From assembly GCA_903858115.1 (NCBI GenBank), contig CAIOHR010000432.1, forward strand, positions 111,629-175,628: a DNA stretch of 64,000 bases, written 5' to 3'. The DNA comes from an uncultured Pirellula sp. (GTDB lineage: Bacteria > Planctomycetota > Planctomycetia > Pirellulales > Pirellulaceae). Both the position numbers and the translations under genes were made by a program. The notes beneath the pieces were generated by a model. The model was not told the DNA's origin. It made no database searches and saw nothing but the letters and a program-made list of their open reading frames with translations. The stretch's first letter is position 1. Each line of letters starts with the position of its first letter. Shown here piece after piece: positions 44,635 to 52,695 of the stretch.

Positions 44635-45831
44635 ATGCAACGCAAACTACCTGTCACATTGCTCTCGGGCTTTCTCGGCGCGGGAAAAACAACCATGCTC
44701 AATCATATCTTGCAGAACCGTCAGGGGCTCAAGGTGGCGGTGATCGTCAACGACATGAGCGAGATCAACGTCGACGCACGCCTCATCCGCGATGGTGGAG
44801 CGGAGCTGAGTCGGGTCGACGAGAAGCTGATCTCGATGAGCAATGGATGTATCTGCTGCACACTGCGAGAGGATTTGCTTCTCGAAGTTCGCGAATTGGC
44901 TTTGCAAGGTAAGTTTGACTATCTGTTGATCGAATCGACAGGAATCTCGGAGCCTTTGCCAGTCGCGGAGACCTTTACCTTCGAAGACGAAAACGGAAAT
45001 CAGCTCAGTAAGATTGCGAGATTGGATACCTTGGTCACCTTGGTCGATGCAGTCAATTTCGATTGCGATTACTTCACACCGGACAGCCTCCATGAACGGG
45101 GGATCGGTGTGAACGAGGAGGACGAACGCGGGGTGGTCCATTTGCTTACGGATCAAATCGAGTTTGCGAACGTTCTGGTGATTACGAAATGCGATTTGGT
45201 GGACGAGACGGAACTGGACGAGCTGGAGGAGTTGCTCCATTTAATGAATCCGCGAGCGACCATCGTTCGATCTCAAATGGGAAACATCCCAATCGAACAG
45301 GTCCTGAATACGCAAGCGTTTGACGAGGACTGGGCGGCTGAGAGTAAGAACTGGTTGGCGGTGAAGCGAGGCTCGGAAACATCCGAAGCGGACGAATACG
45401 GTTTTCAAAGTTTCGTATTCACTGCAAGACGTCCGTTCCATCCCGCTCGGTTCCACGCATGCGTGGAGGGGGAATCGTTCGGGAGTGTGATCCGTTCTAA
45501 GGGAGTGATGTGGCTAGCGAACCACAACGATATCGCAGCCGAATGGTCGCAAGCAGGCGTGCTTTACAATATCCATCAAGCTGGTATTTGGGCTGCGTCT
45601 GTCCCGCAAGACGATTGGCCAGACCTTCCTGGCTTTCGCGATCAAGCGATGGAAGTTTGGCAAGCACCATGGGGTGATCGAAGAACCGAGTTGATCATTA
45701 TCGGCCAGGGACTGGATGAGGAATCCATCCTGGAATCGCTAGATGAATGCTTGTTAACGGAAGAGGAAATGTCAATTGCCCCGGAGCGTTGGGCTATGTT
45801 CAGCGACCCATTGCCAGGGTGGTGCGAGTAG
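44635..45831 (+). CDS. CobW/COG0523 (G3E) GTPase, second of a tandem pair
   Basis: 398 residues, a paralogue of the preceding gene by tandem duplication. The first 45 residues are almost identical (SGFLGAGKTTMLNHIL, VAVIVNDMSEINVDA); the remainder has diverged. GCICC is at residues 72 and 74-75, LLIESTGISEP follows, the guanine motif is ITKCD rather than LNKSD, and the C-terminal domain has RRPFHPARFHACV and GDRRTELIIIG. Both copies keep all nucleotide and metal residues, so both are probably active and may serve different metals or clients. The plus-strand debris at 39809 is closest to this copy. Confidence 0.92.
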   Translation: MQRKLPVTLLSGFLGAGKTTMLNHILQNRQGLKVAVIVNDMSEINVDARLIRDGGAELSRVDEKLISMSNGCICCTLREDLLLEVRELALQGKFDYLLIESTGISEPLPVAETFTFEDENGNQLSKIARLDTLVTLVDAVNFDCDYFTPDSLHERGIGVNEEDERGVVHLLTDQIEFANVLVITKCDLVDETELDELEELLHLMNPRATIVRSQMGNIPIEQVLNTQAFDEDWAAESKNWLAVKRGSETSEADEYGFQSFVFTARRPFHPARFHACVEGESFGSVIRSKGVMWLANHNDIAAEWSQAGVLYNIHQAGIWAASVPQDDWPDLPGFRDQAMEVWQAPWGDRRTELIIIGQGLDEESILESLDECLLTEEEMSIAPERWAMFSDPLPGWCE

Positions 45832-45861
45832 TTTTGCTCGATACCCGAATGGAACCGCAGA

Positions 45862-45888
45862 CAAGCATCTATTTCAGGCCGATGCTTG
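45862..45888 (+). terminator. Inverted repeat behind the CobW pair, possible terminator
   Basis: CAAGCATC and GATGCTTG form a perfect 8-bp stem with an 11-base loop, starting 31 bases after the second CobW gene. There is no T tract, so intrinsic termination is doubtful; it may protect the 3' end of the message. Confidence 0.35.
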
Positions 45889-46002
45889 CTCGCATCGACA
45901 CCAGCCAGCTTTTCCTCGAAGCATCGGTTGCTATTCTAGCAGCAATCTAGTTGAATAGATGGCTCCGGTCTTTGTTGGTCCTAGTCCCTCGAAGTGAATA
46001 GC

Positions 46003-46734
46003 ATGAGAATCCCCTCCCTGGTCATTGGTTCATTGTTTGCGTTGTCCGTCTGTTATTCTGGTTCAACAACTGTTTGGGCTCAAGAGAAAAAGTCTGCAAC
46101 GACCTTTGTCGAGATCTCCCAAGAAACAAAAAGCGATAGCAAGAAGGAAGAGTTCAAGAAGGAGTCCAAGAAGGAGTCCAAGTGGACATCTCTACTGAAA
46201 TCCAATTCTCTCGACGGTTGGGAGATCACGAACTTTGGTGGCGAGGGTGCGGTCGAGGTCCGCGAAGGAGTGTTGATGCTGGATCGCGGCGATCCCATGA
46301 CAGGAATCCATTCCAAGAAAAAGGACTTTCCTCAAGAGAACTATGAGATGCGATGGAAGGCGCGCCGTGTCGATGGCTCCGATTTTTTTGTTGGTATCAC
46401 GTTCCCCGTCGGCAAAGAGTTTTGTTCACTGATCAGTGGCGGTTGGGGAGGTGGCTTGGTTGGTATCAGCAGTATCAATGGCAACGACGCATCCGAGAAC
46501 GAAACCTCCGGCTTTCGCGATTTTAAGAACAACAAGTGGTACTCGTTCCGAGTTCGAGTCGACAAGAAGCAAATCAAAGCTTGGATCGACGATCAAGAAG
46601 TCGTGAGTGTCGATCGGGAAGGAAAGTCCTTTTCGGTTCGTGCTGAGGTGATGGCCTCGCGACCGTTAGGATACTGCGTCTTTCAGTCGGTGTGTGAGAT
46701 CAAGGATTGGGAATATCAAACCATTCAACCTTGA
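46003..46734 (+). CDS. Secreted DUF1080 protein (3-keto-disaccharide hydrolase family)
   Basis: About 243 residues. Signal peptide RIPSLVIGSLFALSVCYSGS with cleavage near VWAQ. A Lys/Ser/Glu-rich linker contains a short KKESKKESK repeat. The DUF1080 jelly-roll starts at WTSLLKSNSLDGWEITNFGGEGAVEVREGVLML and continues with MRWKARRVDGSDFFVGITFPVG, KWYSFRVRVDKKQIKAWIDDQEV. Some members act on 3-keto-disaccharides; many planctomycete copies are of unknown substrate. The ATG at 46003 (GAAG upstream) is preferred to the GTG at 45994. Confidence 0.85.
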   Translation: MRIPSLVIGSLFALSVCYSGSTTVWAQEKKSATTFVEISQETKSDSKKEEFKKESKKESKWTSLLKSNSLDGWEITNFGGEGAVEVREGVLMLDRGDPMTGIHSKKKDFPQENYEMRWKARRVDGSDFFVGITFPVGKEFCSLISGGWGGGLVGISSINGNDASENETSGFRDFKNNKWYSFRVRVDKKQIKAWIDDQEVVSVDREGKSFSVRAEVMASRPLGYCVFQSVCEIKDWEYQTIQP

Positions 46735-46952
46735 TGTCGGTCGTGATTTACTAAGTTTGCCCCTCGCCCGCGGAAAGCGAAAAGGTATCACGATGTCGGT
46801 CCAACGAAGGGAAAGCGTCTCGGTATCGACGATGAGACTGGAAGTGCGTTCCCCTATTTCTACCGTTTTGTTTTTGAAGCCTAGAGGTTTTTGCCCTTTG
46901 GTAATTACAATAATGTTTGCCCGTGAGCTACATCCCTAAGAGCAGAGAAACA

Positions 46953-47270
46953 ATGAAGAAGAAAGTCAATAAATCGGAACTGATCCGAGGCATGATCGCC
47001 AAGAACCCAACAGCAAAGGCTCCAGAAGTCCTAGCGCTTATGAAGAAAGATGGCATTGCCGTATCGCTTCCGCTCATTTATCAAGCAATGAAAACGAATG
47101 GGAAGCCGAAAACCCCATCAAAGGGTAAACGAGGGCGTAAGCCTGGAGCAGCTAAAGTCGCTGCAAGTTCTTCTTCCACCAATGATCTCTTCACAACGAT
47201 GCAAGCCTTCGTGAATGAAGCGGGTAACTTGGACAAGGCCATTGAAATCTTGAGCGTATTCAAGAAGTAG
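46953..47270 (+). CDS. Small DNA-binding-like protein with AT-hook-type motif
   Basis: 105 residues. The N-terminal 45 (KSELIRGMIAKNPTAKAPEVLALMKKDGIAVSLPLIYQAM) read as a small helix-turn-helix/winged-helix unit: two helices, a short turn and a recognition-like helix. A very basic linker follows, with KRGRKPG, an AT-hook core. The last 35 residues form an amphipathic helix that could dimerise. Similar small proteins are common in planctomycetes. Probably a chromosomal or regulatory DNA-binding protein; targets unknown. A REP-like hairpin follows 33 bases after its stop. Confidence 0.6.
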   Translation: MKKKVNKSELIRGMIAKNPTAKAPEVLALMKKDGIAVSLPLIYQAMKTNGKPKTPSKGKRGRKPGAAKVAASSSSTNDLFTTMQAFVNEAGNLDKAIEILSVFKK

Positions 47271-47296
47271 TTGGACGCCCGCCCGACAAAAGTCAA

Positions 47297-47327
47297 ACTA
47301 GTAGGCACATTCCATGTGCCATCCACC
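47297..47327 (+). repeat. REP-like hairpin element, best copy
   Basis: GGCACAT-TCC-ATGTGCC (47304-47320) is a perfect 7-bp stem with a three-base loop. Together with the flanks (GACAAAAGTCAA before, ATCCACCTCGAA after) it matches the copy behind mch. It lies behind a plus-strand gene, as the others do. Confidence 0.65.
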
Positions 47328-47452
47328 TCGAACCCCAGCAATTCTCCAAGAGCGAACGGCATCCGCATCAATCCAAATCTTCATCTCCGGATTATAACCA
47401 GTTACGGTTACAATCTTCTAAAATTTTAGTGAGCCTGGAGAAACACGTTTTG

Positions 47453-48229
47453 ATGGCGATACGAGAACTGGAGTCTGGAAAGATCGAACTTTGGACATCG
47501 TTTTTGCACGAGATTGTCGAAGACCGACTCTTGGATCAATACAAAGATCTGCTCGCGCCTGAGGAACGCATTCAGCAAGCGCGTTTCCATTTCGAACGCG
47601 ATCAACATCGATACTTGGTAACCCGTGCACTTGTGCGTGTTGTATTGTCCAAATACTGCGATATCGCCCCGAGAGACTGGGTATTCAGCAAAGGAACCCA
47701 TGGAAAGCCTGTTATCGGGAACGACCATGCCAGCGCGATGGGGCTCTTTTTTAACATTTCCCATACCAACGGAATGGTGATTGTCGGAGTCGCAAGAGAG
47801 CCGTCGCTCGGAGTCGATGTCGAGAATCTAGATAGACGCAAGCCGTCATTGGGGATCGCGGAATCCTTCTTCGCTAGTGCAGAAGTCGAAGCACTGCGAG
47901 AACTATCGGATCTCGAACAGCAGCAACGATTTTATGAGTATTGGACTCTCAAGGAATCATATATCAAGGCAGTTGGATTGGGCCTCTCCATACCACTCGA
48001 CGAATTCAGCTTCTCGTTCCCAACAGCATCTGCCATTCGATTGAAGCTCGCTCACAAACCCGAATACGCTGACCAATGGCACTTTTGGCAATTTCAACCT
48101 GCACGTGGTTACATGGCAGCCGTTTGTATAAATCGAAACGGGCTGGTCAATCCGGTTCTCACCAACACTAGAATTGTACCAATGTTGAGCGAATCGCCGC
48201 TCGACTTGTCCCTTCTACGAACGTCGTGA
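47453..48229 (+). CDS. 4'-phosphopantetheinyl transferase (Sfp type)
   Basis: Moves phosphopantetheine from CoA to carrier proteins of fatty-acid, polyketide or peptide synthases. About 258 residues, in line with Sfp-type enzymes. Motifs: RYLVTRALVRVVLSKY, WVFSKGTHGKPVIG, FFNISHTNGMVIVGVA, LGVDVENLDRR (Mg2+ ligand Asp and Glu), and YEYWTLKESYIKAVGLGLSIPL with the WxxKES motif. The ATG at 47453 is preferred to a GTG at 47429; GGAG lies between. No carrier-protein gene is adjacent. Confidence 0.88.
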   Translation: MAIRELESGKIELWTSFLHEIVEDRLLDQYKDLLAPEERIQQARFHFERDQHRYLVTRALVRVVLSKYCDIAPRDWVFSKGTHGKPVIGNDHASAMGLFFNISHTNGMVIVGVAREPSLGVDVENLDRRKPSLGIAESFFASAEVEALRELSDLEQQQRFYEYWTLKESYIKAVGLGLSIPLDEFSFSFPTASAIRLKLAHKPEYADQWHFWQFQPARGYMAAVCINRNGLVNPVLTNTRIVPMLSESPLDLSLLRTS

Positions 48230-48245
48230 CGACTGTCGCGGTCAA

Positions 48246-49442
48246 CTAGCCTTTGATACCCGACGCAATAAAGTATCTCTTGGACGGGAAGACTTCGCAA
48301 TCAACAAACCAACGTTGCAGATTTTCTTCGTACCATTTGGGTTGTTTATGGACCAGTACAATTCGACCGCCTGTACGCAGTGAGCGTTGTGCGGCGGCAA
48401 TAAACTTTTCAGCAATGCGGAAATCACCGAAGTACGGTGGGTTGGCCAGAGCCATATCGTAAGATTCGGGTTCACCATAGACACCTGTTGGGTTGACCTC
48501 GGTGGTGATGTTGGTGATTTCGTTTAGAACCAATCCGCGATGCAAACAGTCGATGGCTCGAGCGTTCGCATCGACTGCGTGAATGGTGGCCTTCGGATCT
48601 CGTTTGGCTAGACCGAGGGCAACTGAACCGCTGCCGCAGCCGATATCGATAAGCCTGGCTTCTGGGTACACGTCAACCGCGTCCAATAGCTGCCGCGCTC
48701 CGTTGTCGAGTTGTCGGTGAGAGAAGACGCCAGGCCGCGTTACTAATCGAATCAAATCGTCGCAATCGCGATAAGCCAACTCGCACGAGAAGTCCTTGAG
48801 CTTTTTGAGCGGAGCTGTTTTTTCGATCCAGTAAACCGTTGCACCTTCCTGCGGACGAACCTTAACACTCTTCTCGTACCCTTTGAGTTGTTCATGTACC
48901 CATCGGTCGTCGGCATTATCCACGGAGACGATGAGTTGTCCGCCGATAACGAGGTGGTGGTACAGTTGTTGGATGTAGTCTCTGGAAAGTTCAGCTTCAC
49001 CCGTCGTGATGAGCGACAAGATAGCGACATGGTTTGGTTCGGCCGGCAAGTCGGCGCTACAAATCACTTGAAGATTTTTTGGCGATGGAATGACAGCGTT
49101 TGTATCGTCCAGGTTGAATTGCTCCATGGTTCTAGACGCTTGAAACGAATCAATGTGCCAGCAGGTAATCTCGGCGTCATTGAGGCTTTTGGCGATCAAC
49201 TCGGCAGCTTGGTGCCTGCCAGAAGAGACGCTAGCGATATGAATTTTTTGGCTCGCATCGAGCCGGCATTTTTTTCGAACGAGATTCCAGTCCCATTGCT
49301 GCAGCGATGGGATCAGAGCACGTTCCTCCACCCGCGGCGAGAGCTTTCGTGGCAACGAGTTGGCTTGCTCATCGACCAAGCCAGCGTCTTCGACGGCGTC
49401 TACCGCGGGTTTTGAGATCTCAGCAGCTTTGTTGGATGGCAT
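48246..49442 (-). CDS. RsmC/RlmG-like SAM-dependent methyltransferase
   Basis: 398 residues, two tandem Rossmann-like halves as in RsmC and RlmG. The N-terminal half is degenerate (IHIASVSSGRHQAAEL). The C-terminal half is complete: EARLIDIGCGSGSVALGLAKRDP for SAM, VDANARAI, and the catalytic-site motif ALANPPYFGDF (NPPY), then VLVHKQPKWYEENL. NPPY marks N-methylation of guanine or adenine in nucleic acid; the most likely product is m2G in rRNA. Convergent with the phosphopantetheinyl transferase gene. Confidence 0.8.
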   Translation of the reverse strand: MPSNKAAEISKPAVDAVEDAGLVDEQANSLPRKLSPRVEERALIPSLQQWDWNLVRKKCRLDASQKIHIASVSSGRHQAAELIAKSLNDAEITCWHIDSFQASRTMEQFNLDDTNAVIPSPKNLQVICSADLPAEPNHVAILSLITTGEAELSRDYIQQLYHHLVIGGQLIVSVDNADDRWVHEQLKGYEKSVKVRPQEGATVYWIEKTAPLKKLKDFSCELAYRDCDDLIRLVTRPGVFSHRQLDNGARQLLDAVDVYPEARLIDIGCGSGSVALGLAKRDPKATIHAVDANARAIDCLHRGLVLNEITNITTEVNPTGVYGEPESYDMALANPPYFGDFRIAEKFIAAAQRSLRTGGRIVLVHKQPKWYEENLQRWFVDCEVFPSKRYFIASGIKG

Positions 49443-49586
49443 GATTTTGGATTTTGTTCAAAAAGGGGGATTGAGATGTGAAATCGCTGAGAAAGAAAAA
49501 CTATATGCTCACGTAGGAAGTGTTCTGCAGTTGAATTATTAACATCGAGACTTCAAGCGAGCGATCGAAACTAACGGCTTCGGGTC

Positions 49587-50354
49587 GTGTTCAAAGACAT
49601 CGGCCCAACAAGCTTTGTGCCCCCTTTTCCTTTCGGAGACATTTTGTTGACATCTATTGCGTCTTCCGGTCAGCCTGTGCTGAACTTTTCCAACTCGCAG
49701 CCTTCCAAATCTGTGTCTTCTTCGACTAATTTCGAACCGATAGTTTACTTGATCGATTCTGATTCAGAAGCGAGAAAATCATTGGAGGATACGTTGGCTT
49801 CCGAGGGAATCGGATTTGTTCCGTTTGATTCCGCAGATCGTTTTTGCAGTTTGATTCCAGACGAACCGTTTGGGTGTGTCGTCGTCGAGGAGCATCTCGT
49901 TGGGACGAGTGGAATCGAATTGCTCGAAAGATGCCGGTTAGCGGGATGGAAAATCCCCATTGTGGTTTTGGCAACGCGAGGCGACATCGAATACTGCGCC
50001 CGGGCGTTTGGACTTGGAGCTACAGACTATATGAAAAAGCCGGTACAAAAGGATCGGTTTATCTCCCGAATTCATGATTGTTTTGCAATCGCCAGCAAAC
50101 GGAAGCAGACCGAGGAAATGCGGAATGCCTCCCTGAGGAAGCTTGATCTGCTGACCGATCGAGAACGAGAAGTCCTCAACCTTTTGGTTGCGGGCAATTC
50201 CATGAAAAGCATCGCTTCGATTTCTGGGACCAGTTTTCAGGCGGTGGCTAGGCACCGACAACGTATTCTTGACAAGCTCGGCTTGGAAAATGACGTGACA
50301 CTCACTCGATGGGTTCTGCAGCAGGAATATCTTCGAGCTTCGGACCGTTCGTAA
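49587..50354 (+). CDS. FixJ/NarL-type response regulator with Glu at the phosphorylation site
   Basis: 255 residues with a GTG start. A 50-residue Ser/Phe/Pro-rich leader precedes a receiver domain (about 52-165) with IVYLIDSDSEAR, GIELLERCRLAGWKIPIVVLATRGD, and YMKKPV with the conserved Lys151. The phospho-acceptor position in CVVVEEHLVGTSG is Glu101, where Asp is normal. The acidic pair is also partly altered (Asp57 and Asp59 only). A LuxR-type HTH follows: LTDREREVLNLLVAGNSMKSIASISGTSFQAVARHRQRIL. Glu may mimic the phosphorylated state, so the protein could be always on. No histidine kinase is near. It precedes rpsB on the same strand. Confidence 0.85.
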   Translation: MFKDIGPTSFVPPFPFGDILLTSIASSGQPVLNFSNSQPSKSVSSSTNFEPIVYLIDSDSEARKSLEDTLASEGIGFVPFDSADRFCSLIPDEPFGCVVVEEHLVGTSGIELLERCRLAGWKIPIVVLATRGDIEYCARAFGLGATDYMKKPVQKDRFISRIHDCFAIASKRKQTEEMRNASLRKLDLLTDREREVLNLLVAGNSMKSIASISGTSFQAVARHRQRILDKLGLENDVTLTRWVLQQEYLRASDRS

Positions 50355-50472
50355 TTGCCCGGAACTCTTATTTTCCATTGACGAAATAGGGTTGAGTCGG
50401 GTAGCCTCTGTCTCTCAGACTTCGACAGAGTGTCGAGTCATATGTCAATTTTGCCCATTCCGAACGAACCGA

Positions 50473-50497
50473 AGGCAAAAAGCTTCAGCTTTTGCCT
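50473..50497 (+). promoter_or_regulatory. Hairpin in the rpsB leader
   Basis: AGGCAAAA(A)GCT / AGCTTTTGCCT pair as an 11-bp stem with one bulged A, closing a TC loop, about 63 bases before the rpsB ATG. The stem sequence is related to the AAGCT/AGCTT hairpin behind tsf. There is no T tract. Leaders of rpsB carry S2 autoregulatory structures in many bacteria, which is possible here. It may equally be a REP-like copy. Confidence 0.4.
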
Positions 50498-50559
50498 GTG
50501 CTCCTCGCTGGCCCGGGGATAAAAGCATGGTTGGAATGAACCGCATTGAGGAGAACAGC

Positions 50560-51321
50560 ATGGCCAATGAATTAGTAGAAAAATTAATCGAAGCAGGGGC
50601 TCACTTTGGACACCGCGTTAGTCGGTGGAACCCAAAGATGGAGCCGTACATTTATGGTCGCAAGAACCTGATTCACATCATCGACATTCGCGAAACATTG
50701 CGAGGGATGTTGCGAGCGAAGAAGTACTTGAATCAAGTTGCGACTCAGGGATCTTTAGTTCTTTTCGTTGGAACGAAACGACAAGCCTCGGAAGTCATCC
50801 AACGCGAAGCGTTGCGTTGTGGAATGCCTTTCGTTAGCGAGCGATGGTTGGGAGGAGCGTTGACGAACTTCCGCACCGTCCGCGATCGTATGAAGCGATT
50901 GGATGAGCTCGAGCTGATAATGAACAGCGAAAAAATCAATGAATATTCGAAGAAGATGCAGTCTTCTTTGAATCGTGAATATCGCAAGATCTATCGAAAC
51001 TTGAACGGTCTTCGTATCTTGAATCGATTGCCAGAGTGCTTGGTGATCGTTGATCCGAAGAAGGAAAAGAATGCGGTTCGCGAGGCGAAATCGTTGGGAA
51101 TTACGACAGTTGCTTTGATTGACACCGATTGCGATCCAACCGAAATCGACTTGCCGATTCCAGGAAACGACGACGGTATTCGCTCGATCGACCTGATCAT
51201 GAAGCAGTTGGCCGACGCAGTTCTCGCGGGACGTGCAGAGAACCCAGAACTCCAAAAGTCTTCCCCATCCAAGCCGGATGCAACGGCGGAGATGATCGCC
51301 AAGGCTGAGTCGATGGTTTAG
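50560..51321 (+). CDS. rpsB: Ribosomal protein S2
   Basis: 253 residues. Start fixed by GAGGAG seven bases before the ATG at 50560, which gives the standard MANELVEKLIEAGAHFGHRVSRWNPKM. Further S2 signatures: RKNLIHIIDIRETLRGM, FVGTKRQASEVIQREA, FVSERWLGGALTNFRTVRDR, and LVIVDPKKEKNAVREAKSLG, IDTDCDP. Part of the 30S head, binds S1. Followed by tsf after 116 bases, the classic rpsB-tsf order. Confidence 0.97.
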   Translation: MANELVEKLIEAGAHFGHRVSRWNPKMEPYIYGRKNLIHIIDIRETLRGMLRAKKYLNQVATQGSLVLFVGTKRQASEVIQREALRCGMPFVSERWLGGALTNFRTVRDRMKRLDELELIMNSEKINEYSKKMQSSLNREYRKIYRNLNGLRILNRLPECLVIVDPKKEKNAVREAKSLGITTVALIDTDCDPTEIDLPIPGNDDGIRSIDLIMKQLADAVLAGRAENPELQKSSPSKPDATAEMIAKAESMV

Positions 51322-51437
51322 TCGTTCGACAGAATCGAAGTGAACATAAAGTTATCGCGATGCATCCTCCTCTTCGAGGATCCGCGCCGACAGATGAAAC
51401 AATCTTTCAACAGAATTCCTTTATAGGGACAAATACA

Positions 51438-52418
51438 ATGACGACGATTTCCGCAAGCGATGTTGCCGATCTTCGCAAGCAAACGGGCGCAGGTCTGATG
51501 GACTGCAAGAAAGCCCTTCAAGAATCAAACGGCGACTACGAAGGAGCGCTCGATTACCTTCGCAAGAAGGGTCAAAAGGTCGCAGAAAAACGAGCAGACA
51601 AAGAAGTGACCGAAGGCACGGTCGTTGCCATGCTGAACGCAAACAAAACGACTGGCATCATTTTCGGTCTATGTTGCGAAACAGACTTCGTGGCAAAGAA
51701 CGATGGTTTTACTGGTCTCGCTAGCCAACTAGCGAAACTAGCGTTGGATGCCGGGGCAGAGAATCTGGATCAACTGAATGCATTGTCGATAGACGGCATG
51801 ACCGTCGCTGAGAAGCTCGTTGAACAAACGGGCAAGACCGGCGAGAAGATGGTGGTTGCCGACCTGTCTTTGGTCAAGGGAGAGAAACTCTCCAGTTACA
51901 TCCATGCGGGTAGCAAGATCGGAGTCATTCTTTCGTACAAAGATGGCGGTAAAGCCGGAGCGGAAGAGTTCTTCCGTGGCGTTGCAATGCACATTGCAGC
52001 CATGAAGCCTTCGATTCTGAACTTTACCGAGTTCGCTGCGGACTATGTTGCAAAAGAAACAGAGTCGATGCAGAGCCAGATCAAAATCGAGAACGAAGAC
52101 AGGACACGACTCGGAAAGCCGCTCAAGACGGTGCCACAGTTCGTTAGCCGACTTCAATTGACTCCAGAAGTCATGGCTGCGGCCGAAGATGCGATCAAGG
52201 CTGAACTCAAGGCCGAAGGCAAGCCTGAGAAGATTTGGGATAAGATTGTACCGGGCAAGCTAGAGCGATTTGTTGCCGACAACACGTTGTTGGACCAAGA
52301 CAAATGCTTGCTCAACCAGTTCTATGTTCTTGATGAGACCAAGACAGTGGTTGACGCGGTCAAAGCCTTTTCTGATCAAGCGGAAATCGTTTCGTTCCGT
52401 CGGGTCGCCATCGGCTAG
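51438..52418 (+). CDS. tsf: Elongation factor Ts
   Basis: About 326 residues; nucleotide exchange factor for EF-Tu. The ATG at 51438, preceded by AGGGA, gives the usual opening ISASDVADLRKQTGAGLMDCKKALQES, followed by EGALDYLRKKGQKVAEKRADKEVTEG and FGLCCETDFVAKNDGF, the EF-Tu contact region. The C-terminal half is a little longer than in E. coli. Directly behind rpsB. Confidence 0.96.
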   Translation: MTTISASDVADLRKQTGAGLMDCKKALQESNGDYEGALDYLRKKGQKVAEKRADKEVTEGTVVAMLNANKTTGIIFGLCCETDFVAKNDGFTGLASQLAKLALDAGAENLDQLNALSIDGMTVAEKLVEQTGKTGEKMVVADLSLVKGEKLSSYIHAGSKIGVILSYKDGGKAGAEEFFRGVAMHIAAMKPSILNFTEFAADYVAKETESMQSQIKIENEDRTRLGKPLKTVPQFVSRLQLTPEVMAAAEDAIKAELKAEGKPEKIWDKIVPGKLERFVADNTLLDQDKCLLNQFYVLDETKTVVDAVKAFSDQAEIVSFRRVAIG

Positions 52419-52445
52419 TCGGCAAAACCATAGTCAATCCAACGT

Positions 52446-52468
52446 GGGATAAGCTTCCAGCTTGTCTT
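52446..52468 (+). repeat. REP-like hairpin behind tsf
   Basis: GATAAGCT-TCC-AGCTTGTC pair as a stem with three-base TCC loop and one T-G wobble, extendable by two more wobble pairs (GG/TT). Starts 28 bases after tsf, same loop and position as the elements behind mch and at 47304 but with different stem sequence. A true terminator follows at 52510. Confidence 0.55.
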
Positions 52469-52509
52469 GATTACTGATTCGTCTATAGATTGCACGAATT
52501 GAAAAAGCT

Positions 52510-52542
52510 ATGGGCTAGGTTTTCACCTGGCCCATTTTTTTT
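52510..52542 (+). terminator. Rho-independent terminator of rpsB-tsf
   Basis: An 11-bp stem, ATGGGCTAGGT / ACCTGGCCCAT with one G-U pair, closes a TTTC loop and is followed by eight T. It separates rpsB-tsf from cysD. No gene is seen in the remaining 150 bases up to cysD. Confidence 0.92.
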
Positions 52543-52695
52543 AACAGTCATCGCCAACCGGGATTTGCAAGCTCTCGCGAACCCTTGGAATTCGTTCTTT
52601 TTCGTGTGTCGCGGGCCTCTTCCTGGGTTGACGCAGAGTCCAAAATTTCGACACTCCAAGCTCATACATTGCTAACACGCCATTGAGAGGACGGA

